A stretch of 64,000 nucleotides of DNA. It comes from Bacteroidales bacterium. GTDB lineage: Bacteria; Bacteroidota; Bacteroidia; Bacteroidales; F082. The stretch covers positions 23,540 to 87,539 of the forward strand of contig JACCQN010000007.1 of the NCBI GenBank assembly GCA_015709215.1, given 5' to 3'. Of the stretch, positions 1-7,997 are shown one piece after another. A program made the position numbers and the translations under genes. Each line of letters opens with the position of its first letter. Positions within the stretch are counted from its first letter, which is position 1. The notes beneath the pieces are model-generated. The model saw nothing but the letters and a program-made list of their open reading frames with translations. It was not told the origin of the DNA and did no database searches.

Positions 1-973
1 TGAGTTTTATCTGGAAGATAAAAAGTACGATGCGGCTTTTGAAGAACTTTTGCTGGCACTCGAAAATCCATCACTCAATATAGAAACGAAAATTCAGATT
101 GTACCCTATTGGGGACGACTCGATTTGCCTGAGGAAACCCTGCTGGATCAAGCTTTTCAGATTGGTCAAACCCTTGTGAAAACGCATCCTGATCAGGGCT
201 ACGGCTACCTTTTACTTGCCGAAGTGTACCAGGACAAAAAAGATTATAAAAATGCTGCGAAAAACTATCGCAGTAGCTTGGCCATTGATTCAAGTTTATA
301 CAGGCCCTGGGAAGGATTGCTTTTTGCCGAACTCAACACACAAAACTTTACTGAGCTAATAAATACAGCCGAAAGAGCGCTGCAGCTTTTCCCCGAACAG
401 CCTTTGCCTTATCTTTTTGCGGCTTTTGGTTATTTCGATCAAAAAGATTTTGAAAAAGCCAAGCAACTTTTAGAAACCGGACGCAAGCTGGTTTTTGGAA
501 ATGACGCTTTGCTGGGCGAATTTTATAACTACCTGGCCGAAGCATATCACGAACTTGGCAATGATCAGGAGTCTTTTAAATTCTACGACAAAACCCTCGA
601 AATTAATCCTGACAATTCTGTTGCACTAAATAATTATGCCTATCATCTTGCTGTGCGCGGCGAGCAGCTCGACAAGGCCTTGAAAATGGCTGCCAAGGCA
701 GTAAACCTTGATCCTGAAAATGCCTCTAATTCAGACACTTATGCCTGGGTATTTTATAAGCTGGGCGAATATGAAGATGCGCTTTATTGGATCAAAAAAA
801 CACTAAAATATGATGAAACTCCCAGTGGAGAGGTGTTAGAACATTATGGTGATATTCTGTTCAAAATGGGAGAAACTGAAAAAGCCGTTAAACAATGGCA
901 AAAAGCAAAAAAAACCGGCGGGGCAAGTGAGCAGATTGAGCTGAAAATTGAGAAGAAAAGGCTGTATGAATAA
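1..973 (+). CDS. TPR-repeat protein, 5' end cut by window
   Basis: The reading frame is open from the first bases, so the true start lies upstream; the first possible in-window start is only a TTG at 50. At least six tetratricopeptide-like helix pairs are visible, for example the unit beginning YGYLLLAEVYQDKKDYKNAA and the unit NYLAEAYHELGNDQESFKFY. TPR arrays are protein-protein interaction scaffolds, and in this phylum such proteins are often periplasmic or outer-membrane associated; the signal region is not in view. The stop overlaps the ATG of the next gene by 8 bases, which implies co-translation with the DUF4292 lipoprotein. The specific partner is unknown. Confidence 0.85.
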   Translation, partial: EFYLEDKKYDAAFEELLLALENPSLNIETKIQIVPYWGRLDLPEETLLDQAFQIGQTLVKTHPDQGYGYLLLAEVYQDKKDYKNAAKNYRSSLAIDSSLYRPWEGLLFAELNTQNFTELINTAERALQLFPEQPLPYLFAAFGYFDQKDFEKAKQLLETGRKLVFGNDALLGEFYNYLAEAYHELGNDQESFKFYDKTLEINPDNSVALNNYAYHLAVRGEQLDKALKMAAKAVNLDPENASNSDTYAWVFYKLGEYEDALYWIKKTLKYDETPSGEVLEHYGDILFKMGETEKAVKQWQKAKKTGGASEQIELKIEKKRLYE

Positions 974-1793
974 ACGCAAATTTCAGATAATCTTCAGCAT
1001 GATTTTCTTTGCGGCTTTGGTTGGATTGCAAGGATGTAAAACGAAAAGAGCGCTGATAAAAAAGCCAATCAAAGAGCAGGGAGAAAGTTTTTTGCTCGAA
1101 AAAATGGCATCAAACGAATTAGATTTCAATTGGTTTAGTGCACGTTGTGCAGTTACGGTGATCAATGATAAAAAGACGAAAACTGACTTGCGCGGCCAGC
1201 TGCGCATTCAAAAAGACAGTGTTATCTGGATGACGCTTTCGCCGGCACTCGGTATCGAAATAGCTCGCCTGATGATTACCCAGGATTCAATCTGGTTTAT
1301 CAATCGTATCGATAAAAACTATTTTAAAGGTGATTACGATTTTATCAATAGTTTTTTTCAAACTACAGTTGATTTCGACATACTTCAGGCCTTGTTATTA
1401 GGCAATGATATGATTCACTACGAAGATGACAATTTCAGAGCCGGCATCGATGCTATGGATTACAGGCTTTCGGCTGCTCGCAGGGCGCAAAAGAAAAGAC
1501 TGCTTCAGGATGATGAATCCCCTAATATCCTGGTTCAAAATATCTGGCTAAATCCAGACCATTATAAAATTGTTAAAGTGAACCTGAAAGAGTTTGGCGA
1601 AGAAAACAAACAGCTCGAAGTAAGATACAGCAGGTTTGGTGCAGTGCAGGATCAACTGGTTCCGGGGAAGTTGGATATGATACTCCAGGCAGATAAAAAA
1701 TTGCAGATCAATTTGCAATACAACGGTATTACAATTAACGAAACTTTAAAGTTTCCGTTTAGTATTCCCTCAAAATACACCAAAATGCGCTAA
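966..1793 (+). CDS. DUF4292 family lipoprotein
   Basis: A 275-residue protein starting at the ATG at 966; a longer frame from a TTG at 948 is less likely. The N-terminus is a lipoprotein signal with the lipobox-like stretch LVGLQGC, so Cys would be acylated. The rest is a beta-rich region resembling the DUF4292 family, which is widespread in Bacteroidota and shaped like LolA/LolB-type lipid-binding half barrels (family knowledge, not proven here). The gene is sandwiched in an operon between a TPR protein and an EnvC-like factor, a common neighbourhood for this family. It probably acts at the inner face of the outer membrane; its ligand is unknown. Confidence 0.8.
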   Translation: MNKRKFQIIFSMIFFAALVGLQGCKTKRALIKKPIKEQGESFLLEKMASNELDFNWFSARCAVTVINDKKTKTDLRGQLRIQKDSVIWMTLSPALGIEIARLMITQDSIWFINRIDKNYFKGDYDFINSFFQTTVDFDILQALLLGNDMIHYEDDNFRAGIDAMDYRLSAARRAQKKRLLQDDESPNILVQNIWLNPDHYKIVKVNLKEFGEENKQLEVRYSRFGAVQDQLVPGKLDMILQADKKLQINLQYNGITINETLKFPFSIPSKYTKMR

Positions 1794-1804
1794 ATTTATC
1801 CGCT

Positions 1805-3037
1805 ATGAAAGCGTTTTTCAGGTCTTTGGTTTTTCTCCTTGCACTAAATTTTATTGATGTTGCTGGCTTTTCCTTGTTTGCACAGCAAAACGTTAAAGAA
1901 TTGGAAGCCAGCAAAAAACGTATCGAACAGGAAATCGCCTACACCAACAAGCTGCTCGAAGAAACTACACAAAGCAAAGAAATGACCTTTGAACAATTAC
2001 TGGTACTGCGTTCCAGAATCAGTAATCGGGCCAACTTACTGGCAACCATTCAAAAACAGCTTTTACAGGTTGAATCACAAATTAGCCGTAGCTCACGCGA
2101 AATCGAACGACTCGAAAAGGAACGCAAAGCCCTCCGTAAGGAATACGCCCGAATGATAGAAATAGCCTATCAAAACAGGGGAAGTTACAATAAGCTGATT
2201 TTTTTATTTTCTGCCGAAGACTTCAACCAGGCTTTTCAACGCTTGAAATACCTGCAGCAATATGCCGCTTTCAGGAGGAATCAGATCAAAAAGATTGAAG
2301 AAACCAACGAAAAAATCAAAGCAGAATTGCAGCAGCTCGATCAGGAACAACAACGACAAAAAGCGCTTTTGGACGAGGAACGACGCGAACAAATTGTTTT
2401 ACAAACAGAGCAACAGCATGTTGATAAAAGTGTGAAAACACTAGCACAAAAAGAAAAGCAATTACGCCAAACTATTCAGCAAAAAGAAAAAGAAGCTCAA
2501 CAACTGCAACGCACCATCGAGCGTATCATTGCCGAAGAAGTGCGTCGCGCCAGCGAATCGAAATCAGAAAAAGTTCCGCGCGAAGACCGCCTGATGGAAC
2601 TCACTCCCGAAGAACTTACCTTATCCAATGCGTTTGCAGGAAACAAAGGTAAGCTGCCCTGGCCTACTGAGCGCGGCATAATAGCTTCACACTATGGCAC
2701 ACATGCGCATCCGGTGCTCAAAAAAGTTACCATTAAAAACAACGGTATCGATATTGCTACCCAAAAAGGAGCACAGGCCCGCGCCGTTTTTGATGGGGTT
2801 GTTGTAAGTACCAATACAATAACTGCCAGTAATATAGCCGTGATTATCCGGCATGGTGACTACTTTACGGTTTATACCAATTTGGATGAAGTATTTGTAA
2901 AGCGCGGCGACAAAGTGAAAACCAAAGACTTGATAGGCCGTATCCACACTGACAAGAGCTCCGGAAAAACCATGGTACATTTCGAACTCTGGAAAGGCCG
3001 TCAAATTGTTGATCCGGCAATTTGGCTGGCAAGGTAA
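1805..3037 (+). CDS. EnvC-like murein hydrolase activator (degenerate M23/LytM)
   Basis: A 410-residue exported protein: signal peptide (about 1-26, ending LFAQ), long charged coiled coil (about 28-250) and a C-terminal LytM/M23 domain (about 280-405). The metal-site signatures look lost. The usual HxGxD position reads NNGIDI, the usual YGH-type position reads YTNL, and the final HxH reads MVHFEL. That pattern fits EnvC/NlpD-type activators, which switch on cell-wall amidases during septum splitting and do not cut peptidoglycan themselves. It follows the DUF4292 gene by 11 bases and is probably the last gene of the operon. Loss of catalysis is read from sequence; the activator role is inferred from the family. 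Confidence 0.87.
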   Translation: MKAFFRSLVFLLALNFIDVAGFSLFAQQNVKELEASKKRIEQEIAYTNKLLEETTQSKEMTFEQLLVLRSRISNRANLLATIQKQLLQVESQISRSSREIERLEKERKALRKEYARMIEIAYQNRGSYNKLIFLFSAEDFNQAFQRLKYLQQYAAFRRNQIKKIEETNEKIKAELQQLDQEQQRQKALLDEERREQIVLQTEQQHVDKSVKTLAQKEKQLRQTIQQKEKEAQQLQRTIERIIAEEVRRASESKSEKVPREDRLMELTPEELTLSNAFAGNKGKLPWPTERGIIASHYGTHAHPVLKKVTIKNNGIDIATQKGAQARAVFDGVVVSTNTITASNIAVIIRHGDYFTVYTNLDEVFVKRGDKVKTKDLIGRIHTDKSSGKTMVHFELWKGRQIVDPAIWLAR

Positions 3038-3057
3038 ATCAAGCCAATCAGTAAGAA

Positions 3058-3086
3058 TACTTATACATTTATGTTAGGCGTAATGT
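3058..3086. repeat. Left inverted repeat bordering the R-M cassette
   Basis: Contains TACTTATACA, a 6-base spacer and TTAGGCGTA. The reverse complement of 6196-6222 carries the same two blocks with a 5-base spacer. GTTAGGC at 3073-3079 fits the integron R' core GTTRRRY. The repeat starts about 20 bases after the EnvC stop, where base composition turns AT-rich. It looks like the outer edge of an inserted gene cassette. Confidence 0.6.
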
Positions 3087-3140
3087 TAAAATCGCTGCAA
3101 CCAAGTTCATTAAATCAAGAAAAATTTGTTTAAAAGTTTA

Positions 3141-3172
3141 TTTGCAAAGCGCAAGAATTTAAACTATTTTTG
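3141..3172 (+). promoter_or_regulatory. Bacteroidota-type promoter of the methyltransferase gene
   Basis: TTTG at 3141-3144 and TATTTTTG at 3165-3172 are separated by 20 bases, an exact match to the phylum's -33/-7 consensus (TTTG, TAnnTTTG). Transcription would begin about 20 bases before the ATG at 3198. Confidence 0.7.
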
Positions 3173-3197
3173 TTGCTTATAATCAACACGAGAGTAA

Positions 3198-5078
3198 ATG
3201 ATAAACAAAGGAATTATAAACGACATTTTAAAAACTCAAGACATTGACGTTATTGAGAAACACCTTGTTTATTCATTCGTTCAAAACAATAATCTTGACT
3301 TTCTGAAAAGCCCAATAATTAAAAATCTGCTAACAGACTTTGAACCTAAAACAGATGTTTATCTAAAACTATCTGGATTGGAAATTAGAGACTTAAAACA
3401 ATTAGAAAACTATTTAGAATTATTAATTCCCAAAACAGACAGAAGAGTAAATGGTGCATTTTTTACACCGAACTATATCGTCGATTATATAATAAAAGAA
3501 GTAGAACCAAAAGAAAAAGACAAATGCCTTGACCCAAGTTGTGGTTGTGGTGCTTTTTTAATCGGAATTGCAGAATATTATCAAAAGACTTTCAGCAAGA
3601 CAATTAAAAGCACAATCAAAGAAAATATTTTCGGTTCTGATATTCTTGAATACAATATTAATCGCTCTAAAATAATTTTAAGTCTGCTTGGACTTCAAAA
3701 CAATGAAGTTATTGAAGAATCTGATTTTAATTTATTCAACCAAGATAGTTTAAAAGCAAATTGGGCTGATAAATACGAAATAGTTGTCGGAAATCCACCC
3801 TATGTTAAGTACCAGGATTTAAGTGATGAAAATCGTCAGTATTTGACTGATAAATGGCAAACAATAGAATTCGGAACATTCAATTTATATTTTGCCTTTT
3901 TTGAATTAGGGTATAAATTATTGACAGCAAATGGAAAATTAGGATATATAACGCCAAATAATTATTTCACTTCTTTGGCAGGATTATCGCTTCGTCAATA
4001 TTTTTTACAAACTAAGTGCCTGACAAGAATTGTTGATTTTAGGCATAAAAAGGTATTTGATGCCCAGACATATACTGCAATCACATTTGCAAGCAAGAAA
4101 GAAAATGATTCAGTTTTGTTTGACAAAATTGGAGATGCCCAAACTTGTCAAGAATTCTTGAAGTCAGCAAATGGTTCTCCAAATTTCTTAAAAGAATTAA
4201 ATGTAAAGAAATGGAGATTGCTTAAAACCACCGAACAAAATAATATTAAGATTATAGAAAACATCGGCACTCCGATAAAAAACTTATTTAATATAGCTGT
4301 TGGGATTGCGACTTTAAAAGATGAAGTTTTCTTCGTTGATTCAGTGAATGAAGAGAACGGGTATTTAGTAAAGAATACAGAAAAAGGAACATTCTATATT
4401 GAAAAAGAAATCACAAAACCTGTTTACAAAATATCTCAATTCAAAAACCAAAACGAAATTGAGCGGAACACATTAAGAATAATCACCCCCTATTTTACTG
4501 ACTTAAAAAATGCAACCCCCATTCCCGAAGAAGAGTTTAAAAATAAATATCCTAAATGTTATGAATACCTATTATCTGAAAAAGAAACATTAGAAACCAG
4601 AGATAAAGGAAAAAGTAAATATTCACCTTTTTACGTTTGGGGCAGAACGCAAGGGATAACAAGATTTGGCAAAAAAATTCTTAATCCGACTTTTAGTAAA
4701 CATCCGAGATTTTTGTTTGTGTCTGAAGAAGATGCTTATTACACAAATGGTTATGGAATCTATTTTAATAAGGACAATTCAAAGTCAATGTCTTTATTTG
4801 CTGATGATACGCACGAAATTGCAAAGGAAGAAAATATTTTGGTTGTACAAAAAATACTTAACTCCATAGTAATGGATTATTATATCAGTACGACCAGTGT
4901 TTCTATACAAGGTGGATTTCCCTGCTATCAAAAAAACTTCATTGAAAAATTTACTATCCCAAAATTCACGAAAGACGAAATTAATACTTTGAAAAATTTT
5001 ACAGATAAAATGGAAATTGACGAGTTCTTACTCAACAAATATCAACTTAATATTCCTGTTCCAAATCTTTTATTGTAA
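3198..5078 (+). CDS. Type II N6-adenine DNA methyltransferase (Eco57I/TaqI class)
   Basis: A 626-residue protein with the motifs of a gamma-class adenine methyltransferase. These are a pre-motif FFTPNYIVDYI near residue 93, the AdoMet-binding motif I DPSCGCGAFLIG near 111-122, and the catalytic NPPY near 198-201. The C-terminal half would hold the target-recognition region. It modifies adenines in the recognition site so that the partner endonuclease cannot cut self DNA. It has its own consensus promoter, and its last 37 bases overlap the tail of the convergent endonuclease gene. The cassette is visibly more AT-rich than its flanks and is bordered by inverted repeats, so it was probably acquired. 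The recognition sequence cannot be read. Confidence 0.9.
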   Translation: MINKGIINDILKTQDIDVIEKHLVYSFVQNNNLDFLKSPIIKNLLTDFEPKTDVYLKLSGLEIRDLKQLENYLELLIPKTDRRVNGAFFTPNYIVDYIIKEVEPKEKDKCLDPSCGCGAFLIGIAEYYQKTFSKTIKSTIKENIFGSDILEYNINRSKIILSLLGLQNNEVIEESDFNLFNQDSLKANWADKYEIVVGNPPYVKYQDLSDENRQYLTDKWQTIEFGTFNLYFAFFELGYKLLTANGKLGYITPNNYFTSLAGLSLRQYFLQTKCLTRIVDFRHKKVFDAQTYTAITFASKKENDSVLFDKIGDAQTCQEFLKSANGSPNFLKELNVKKWRLLKTTEQNNIKIIENIGTPIKNLFNIAVGIATLKDEVFFVDSVNEENGYLVKNTEKGTFYIEKEITKPVYKISQFKNQNEIERNTLRIITPYFTDLKNATPIPEEEFKNKYPKCYEYLLSEKETLETRDKGKSKYSPFYVWGRTQGITRFGKKILNPTFSKHPRFLFVSEEDAYYTNGYGIYFNKDNSKSMSLFADDTHEIAKEENILVVQKILNSIVMDYYISTTSVSIQGGFPCYQKNFIEKFTIPKFTKDEINTLKNFTDKMEIDEFLLNKYQLNIPVPNLLL

Positions 5079-5875
5079 ACTTCTATCAATCTATCTACAA
5101 ACCCATCATAACTCAAATTCGTCATATCTGCCGTTGTGCCAGCAGGTAGAATACTATCTGCATCTAATTCTGCATTATTTTGATAGATTTTAACAGGGGT
5201 TTGAGAAAAATCAACCAATATTAACGCTACTCTCTCATATTTAAAATCATCATCTCTTTGACTATTCCTCATATTCAAAGCTGCAAAACCTTTAATATAT
5301 CTTTCAATATACTTTCCAACAGAATCCGTGTGAGGTTTATATGCAACATTTCTTAATGCTACTTGTGCAGAATCCAATTCTCTAACAGAAAGTAGGTAAA
5401 CTTCACCCAAAACCATTTTGGGTAATCTTCTGTGCAAATTCAAGGGTTCAGCATAAGTTCTTTCATACATAGTGTCTATGTTATTACCAATACTACTCAA
5501 TTGGCTTCTAACATTAACAGACAAAATATGTTCTGTAAATAATTCGCCATAAGGTTCTGTAACTCCAGTAGCATACAAACCATTAAAATCTAATGGTTCA
5601 ACTATTTGAGGTTTATTATTTGGAAATACACAAATATCTTGCTTTTTAAATTTTAAAAATCCGGCTAATGTCTTTTCTCCATTTGATTGTCCTAATGGTG
5701 GATGAATTAGATTAGTATTTACGCCATTCTGTATAAGTGATGTTTTAACAACTTCGTGTAACATATTGATTACACCTTGAGACCTAATTACTGATATTTT
5801 TCCATCAGTTCCATTGTTTGTAATAGCATTTTCTACTGTCGTTTTAATATTATCTACGCAATCTTGTAATGTCAT
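5042..5875 (-). CDS. Putative type II restriction endonuclease partner
   Basis: A 277-residue protein that I do not recognise with confidence from sequence. It is called an endonuclease by context: it is convergent with the adenine methyltransferase (37-base overlap of 3' ends) and sits directly behind a small Cro/C-like regulator with a 4-base start/stop overlap. Acidic and lysine residues that could form a PD-(D/E)xK-type site are present (for example FKKQDICVF and VEPLDFNGLY near residues 76-97), but no classical motif can be assigned. It would cut unmodified DNA at the site methylated by the 3198-5078 product. Alternative: another cassette-encoded defence protein. Confidence 0.6.
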   Translation of the reverse strand: MTLQDCVDNIKTTVENAITNNGTDGKISVIRSQGVINMLHEVVKTSLIQNGVNTNLIHPPLGQSNGEKTLAGFLKFKKQDICVFPNNKPQIVEPLDFNGLYATGVTEPYGELFTEHILSVNVRSQLSSIGNNIDTMYERTYAEPLNLHRRLPKMVLGEVYLLSVRELDSAQVALRNVAYKPHTDSVGKYIERYIKGFAALNMRNSQRDDDFKYERVALILVDFSQTPVKIYQNNAELDADSILPAGTTADMTNLSYDGFVDRLIEVYNKRFGTGILS

Positions 5876-6090
5876 TTGAATAATTTTGAGTTGAAAAATG
5901 TAGTCAAGTTTTCACCCAACGCAATTGCAATTTTTTCAATGTTTACAATAGAAATATTTCTTTGACCGTTTTCGACACTTGCAATATAACTTCTGTCTAA
6001 ATCAGCGGAATAAGCTAAGTCCTTTTGAGACATATTGCTTTGTTGTCTTAATTCTTTGATTCTAATGCCGATTTTAGATTTAACATCCAT
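5872..6090 (-). CDS. XRE-family regulator, C-protein-like
   Basis: Taken from the internal ATG at 6090 (72 residues), because the 17 residues upstream in the longer frame are hydrophobic and unlike the family start. A full helix-turn-helix is visible: IGIRIKELRQQSNMSQKDLA, then LDRSYIASVENGQRNISI. This matches the small C proteins that control restriction-modification systems by binding their own operator, delaying endonuclease synthesis until DNA is methylated. The gene lies upstream of and overlaps the endonuclease start by 4 bases, the usual C-then-R order. C boxes were not convincingly found upstream. The function is inferred from size, fold and position. Confidence 0.8.
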   Translation of the reverse strand: MDVKSKIGIRIKELRQQSNMSQKDLAYSADLDRSYIASVENGQRNISIVNIEKIAIALGENLTTFFNSKLFK

Positions 6091-6195
6091 AATGCAAAGA
6101 TTGATAATTGTAGACTTTAAGCCAAAGACTATAAGTAACACTGAAAACTATTTTTTAAATAATTTGATTTATCTTAGTTGATTGAAAAATAAAGC

Positions 6196-6318
6196 ACATA
6201 CGCCTAATATTTTGTATAAGTAATGACAGGGAAAATACTAAATTTCAAGGTTTGTAGCCCGCTCAAACTGCGTAGCGGTTTGAAAGGAAAGTTCTACGCA
6301 ATCTGCCACTACTAATAC
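6196..6318. repeat. Right border: attC-like folded inverted repeat
   Basis: The outer block TACGCCTAA (6199-6207) plus TGTATAAGTA (6213-6222) mirrors the left border. Inside, 6214-6229 and 6303-6318 are complementary at 13 of 16 positions. A tight hairpin (9-bp arms 6263-6271 and 6275-6283, 3-base loop) lies between them. GCCTAAT resembles an integron R'' core, but the matching GTTAGGC on the far side is missing, so the site looks truncated. This fills the 307-base gap between the regulator and the DUF2202 gene; no coding signal is seen there. Confidence 0.55.
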
Positions 6319-6448
6319 AATTTACCGGTAAATTCCTAAAGCTTACTTACGAAGCTTTAAATTTCGTACAATTTTCATCGAATTCTGTAACGCCCTGGCA
6401 GCTCGCCTGGTCTAATTTTGCCTCATTGTCCATTTAAAAATATAAAGT

Positions 6449-7231
6449 ATGAAAAAATTAGAATTGAAAAGGCTGATTGGCCTGTTTTCCATTGCAGTAT
6501 TGTTAATTACCCTGTGCAGCTCCTGCGAAAAAACAATGGCAGATGAAGCTGAATCGGATCAGGATGCCATCGAAAAGTACGATTACATTTCATCTGTTGA
6601 TCAGCAGATGGCTGCTTCCTTTGATTCCATTAATATGCCTGGCTTGCCTGATTGTCTTGCAAATTACCTCGACAGTCTTCCTGCCGAAGCAATATCTGAA
6701 AGTGAGTTGAATACCCTGAAATTCGTGCGCGAAGAAGAATTTTTGGCACATGATGTTTACGTTGCCTTGTACGAACAGTTTAATATTCCCGTGTTCAATA
6801 ATATTTCCAAAAGCGAATCTTTTCACACCAATATGATTTTGGCGCTGCTTCAAAAATATGATATTGATGATCCTGCCGCTGATCATCAGCCGGGTGTATT
6901 TGTAAATACAGATTTACAGGAATATTATGATCAACTTATTGCCCTGGGAAGCACCTCTGTAAATGATGCCATTATCGTTGGCGCAACGATAGAAGACCTT
7001 GATATTGCAGATATCCAAACCCACCTCGAAGAGGATGTAGATAATGAGGATATTACTTTTGTGCTCACCCAGCTGAGTAAGGGTTCGCGCAATCACCTGC
7101 GTGCTTTTAATGCGCATCTTGTGTTCCGCGATATTACCTATAATGCACAATTCATTTCGCAGGAATACTACGACGAAATTGTGCTGTCTGATTGGGAAGT
7201 CGGAGGTGGAATTTGTGGTGTATGTCCTTAA
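6449..7231 (+). CDS. DUF2202 ferritin-like lipoprotein
   Basis: A 260-residue exported lipoprotein: hydrophobic leader followed by LCSSC, with Cys as the likely acylated residue. The mature part is helical and carries the DUF2202 pattern, with an acidic helix REEEFLAHDVYVALYEQF near residues 92-109, SESFHTN near 119-125, and later E/H-bearing helices including NHLRAFNAH. This family has a four-helix ferritin-like layout, and the Glu/His residues suggest a di-metal site, but no enzyme activity is established. It is followed by a strong terminator and is probably monocistronic. Next to it lies the remnant of an outer-membrane beta-barrel gene on the other strand. Confidence 0.8.
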   Translation: MKKLELKRLIGLFSIAVLLITLCSSCEKTMADEAESDQDAIEKYDYISSVDQQMAASFDSINMPGLPDCLANYLDSLPAEAISESELNTLKFVREEEFLAHDVYVALYEQFNIPVFNNISKSESFHTNMILALLQKYDIDDPAADHQPGVFVNTDLQEYYDQLIALGSTSVNDAIIVGATIEDLDIADIQTHLEEDVDNEDITFVLTQLSKGSRNHLRAFNAHLVFRDITYNAQFISQEYYDEIVLSDWEVGGGICGVCP

Positions 7232-7287
7232 ATAAACAAGGCAAAAAACACTTTTCGTAAATAAATTTTTGGTTTTGGGATAGCAAG

Positions 7288-7316
7288 TGCCGGGTTTTCC
7301 CGGCATTTTGTTTTTT
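7288..7316 (+). terminator. Intrinsic terminator after the DUF2202 gene
   Basis: Perfect 7-bp GC-rich stem (7288-7294 with 7299-7305), TTTT loop, followed by a T-rich tail. Confidence 0.85.
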
Positions 7317-7661
7317 ATTGATACATTAGCGAAATCCAACCATTTTTTTCAACACAAAGATTCTGAAAATGGCAAAACAAAAAATTGATATCGTCTTTTC
7401 TCCATTCGCTGGCATTTTTGGTAATGTATGCCCGTTCAAACATTGCCTGTGCATTCGAGAAATGTAATTGAAACACATGACCCACTGTTTCGATATCAAA
7501 GCCAAACGAAAGCGCATTGGTGCGCTCCAGCGTGTTTTGGTTATTGGGATAATAATAATATTCGGTATGAAACAAAATGCACTGCTAAGCTTCGACCTAC
7601 CGTCAATTTTAGTGCTAAAGATGGTTTTGGCAGTTTTAGCAGGTATCAAATTTTTATGCAT
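7315..7661 (-). pseudogene. Remnant of a DUF5777-type outer-membrane beta-barrel gene
   Basis: On the minus strand the frame ending at 7315 reads SFGFDIETVGHVFQLHFSNA and then FERAYIT. These resemble the conserved C-terminal strands of DUF5777 beta-barrel proteins, which normally run to several hundred residues. Here only about 85 codons survive, the final strand continues partly in another frame, and no upstream part is present. It is therefore a frameshifted, 5'-truncated relic. DUF5777 genes often accompany YceI-type genes (one lies at 14638). Family assignment is from memory of the motif. No other gene was found between 7232 and 7997. Confidence 0.55.
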
Positions 7662-7847
7662 GTCTGTTGTGTCCTAATTTTTATGCGTCGGGTTAATTTC
7701 GCCTAGCAAAAAAGCCCCTGTTTTTACAGCCTATTCTTAGAGCAAACATAATTTGAAATGGGCCAAAAGCTCAATAATAAGTATCAAAAGAGGATGTTAG
7801 ATGCACTTGAAGCTGCCTCACTAATCCCGGCTTTAATTTATTTTTCG

Positions 7848-7924
7848 TATATTTGTGGCAATACGTCATTTTTAATTGCTCAATGGAAATGCATCAACAA
7901 CAAAAAACACTTAATCTGTTGATG
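7848..7924 (+). promoter_or_regulatory. arg operon promoter and leader hairpin
   Basis: TATATTTG at 7848-7855 is an exact -7 box; no clear -33 TTTG was found. The roughly 140-base leader to the argB ATG carries a perfect 8-bp hairpin (7892-7899 with 7917-7924, 17-base loop) followed by an A-run. The hairpin lacks a T-tract, so it is not a terminator on this strand. Confidence 0.45.
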
Positions 7925-7997
7925 AGCAAAAAAAATGAATCGCCGGATTGCCTGGTTTATCTTAACCGGTGATATTCGTGGCCGTTTTAAACTTGAT

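Noticed and set aside
1805..3037. Active M23 peptidase
   Set aside because: Zinc-ligand positions (HxGxD, HxH) are substituted, so it was called as a non-catalytic EnvC-type activator.
7428..7706. Plus-strand ORFs over the DUF5777 relic
   Set aside because: They are antisense to a recognisable beta-barrel remnant and carry no motif of their own.
7935..7997. 21-residue N-terminal extension of ArgB
   Set aside because: Family members start at the MIKQIKPTILFKYGG segment, so the ATG at 7998 is preferred; the upstream codons are treated as leader.
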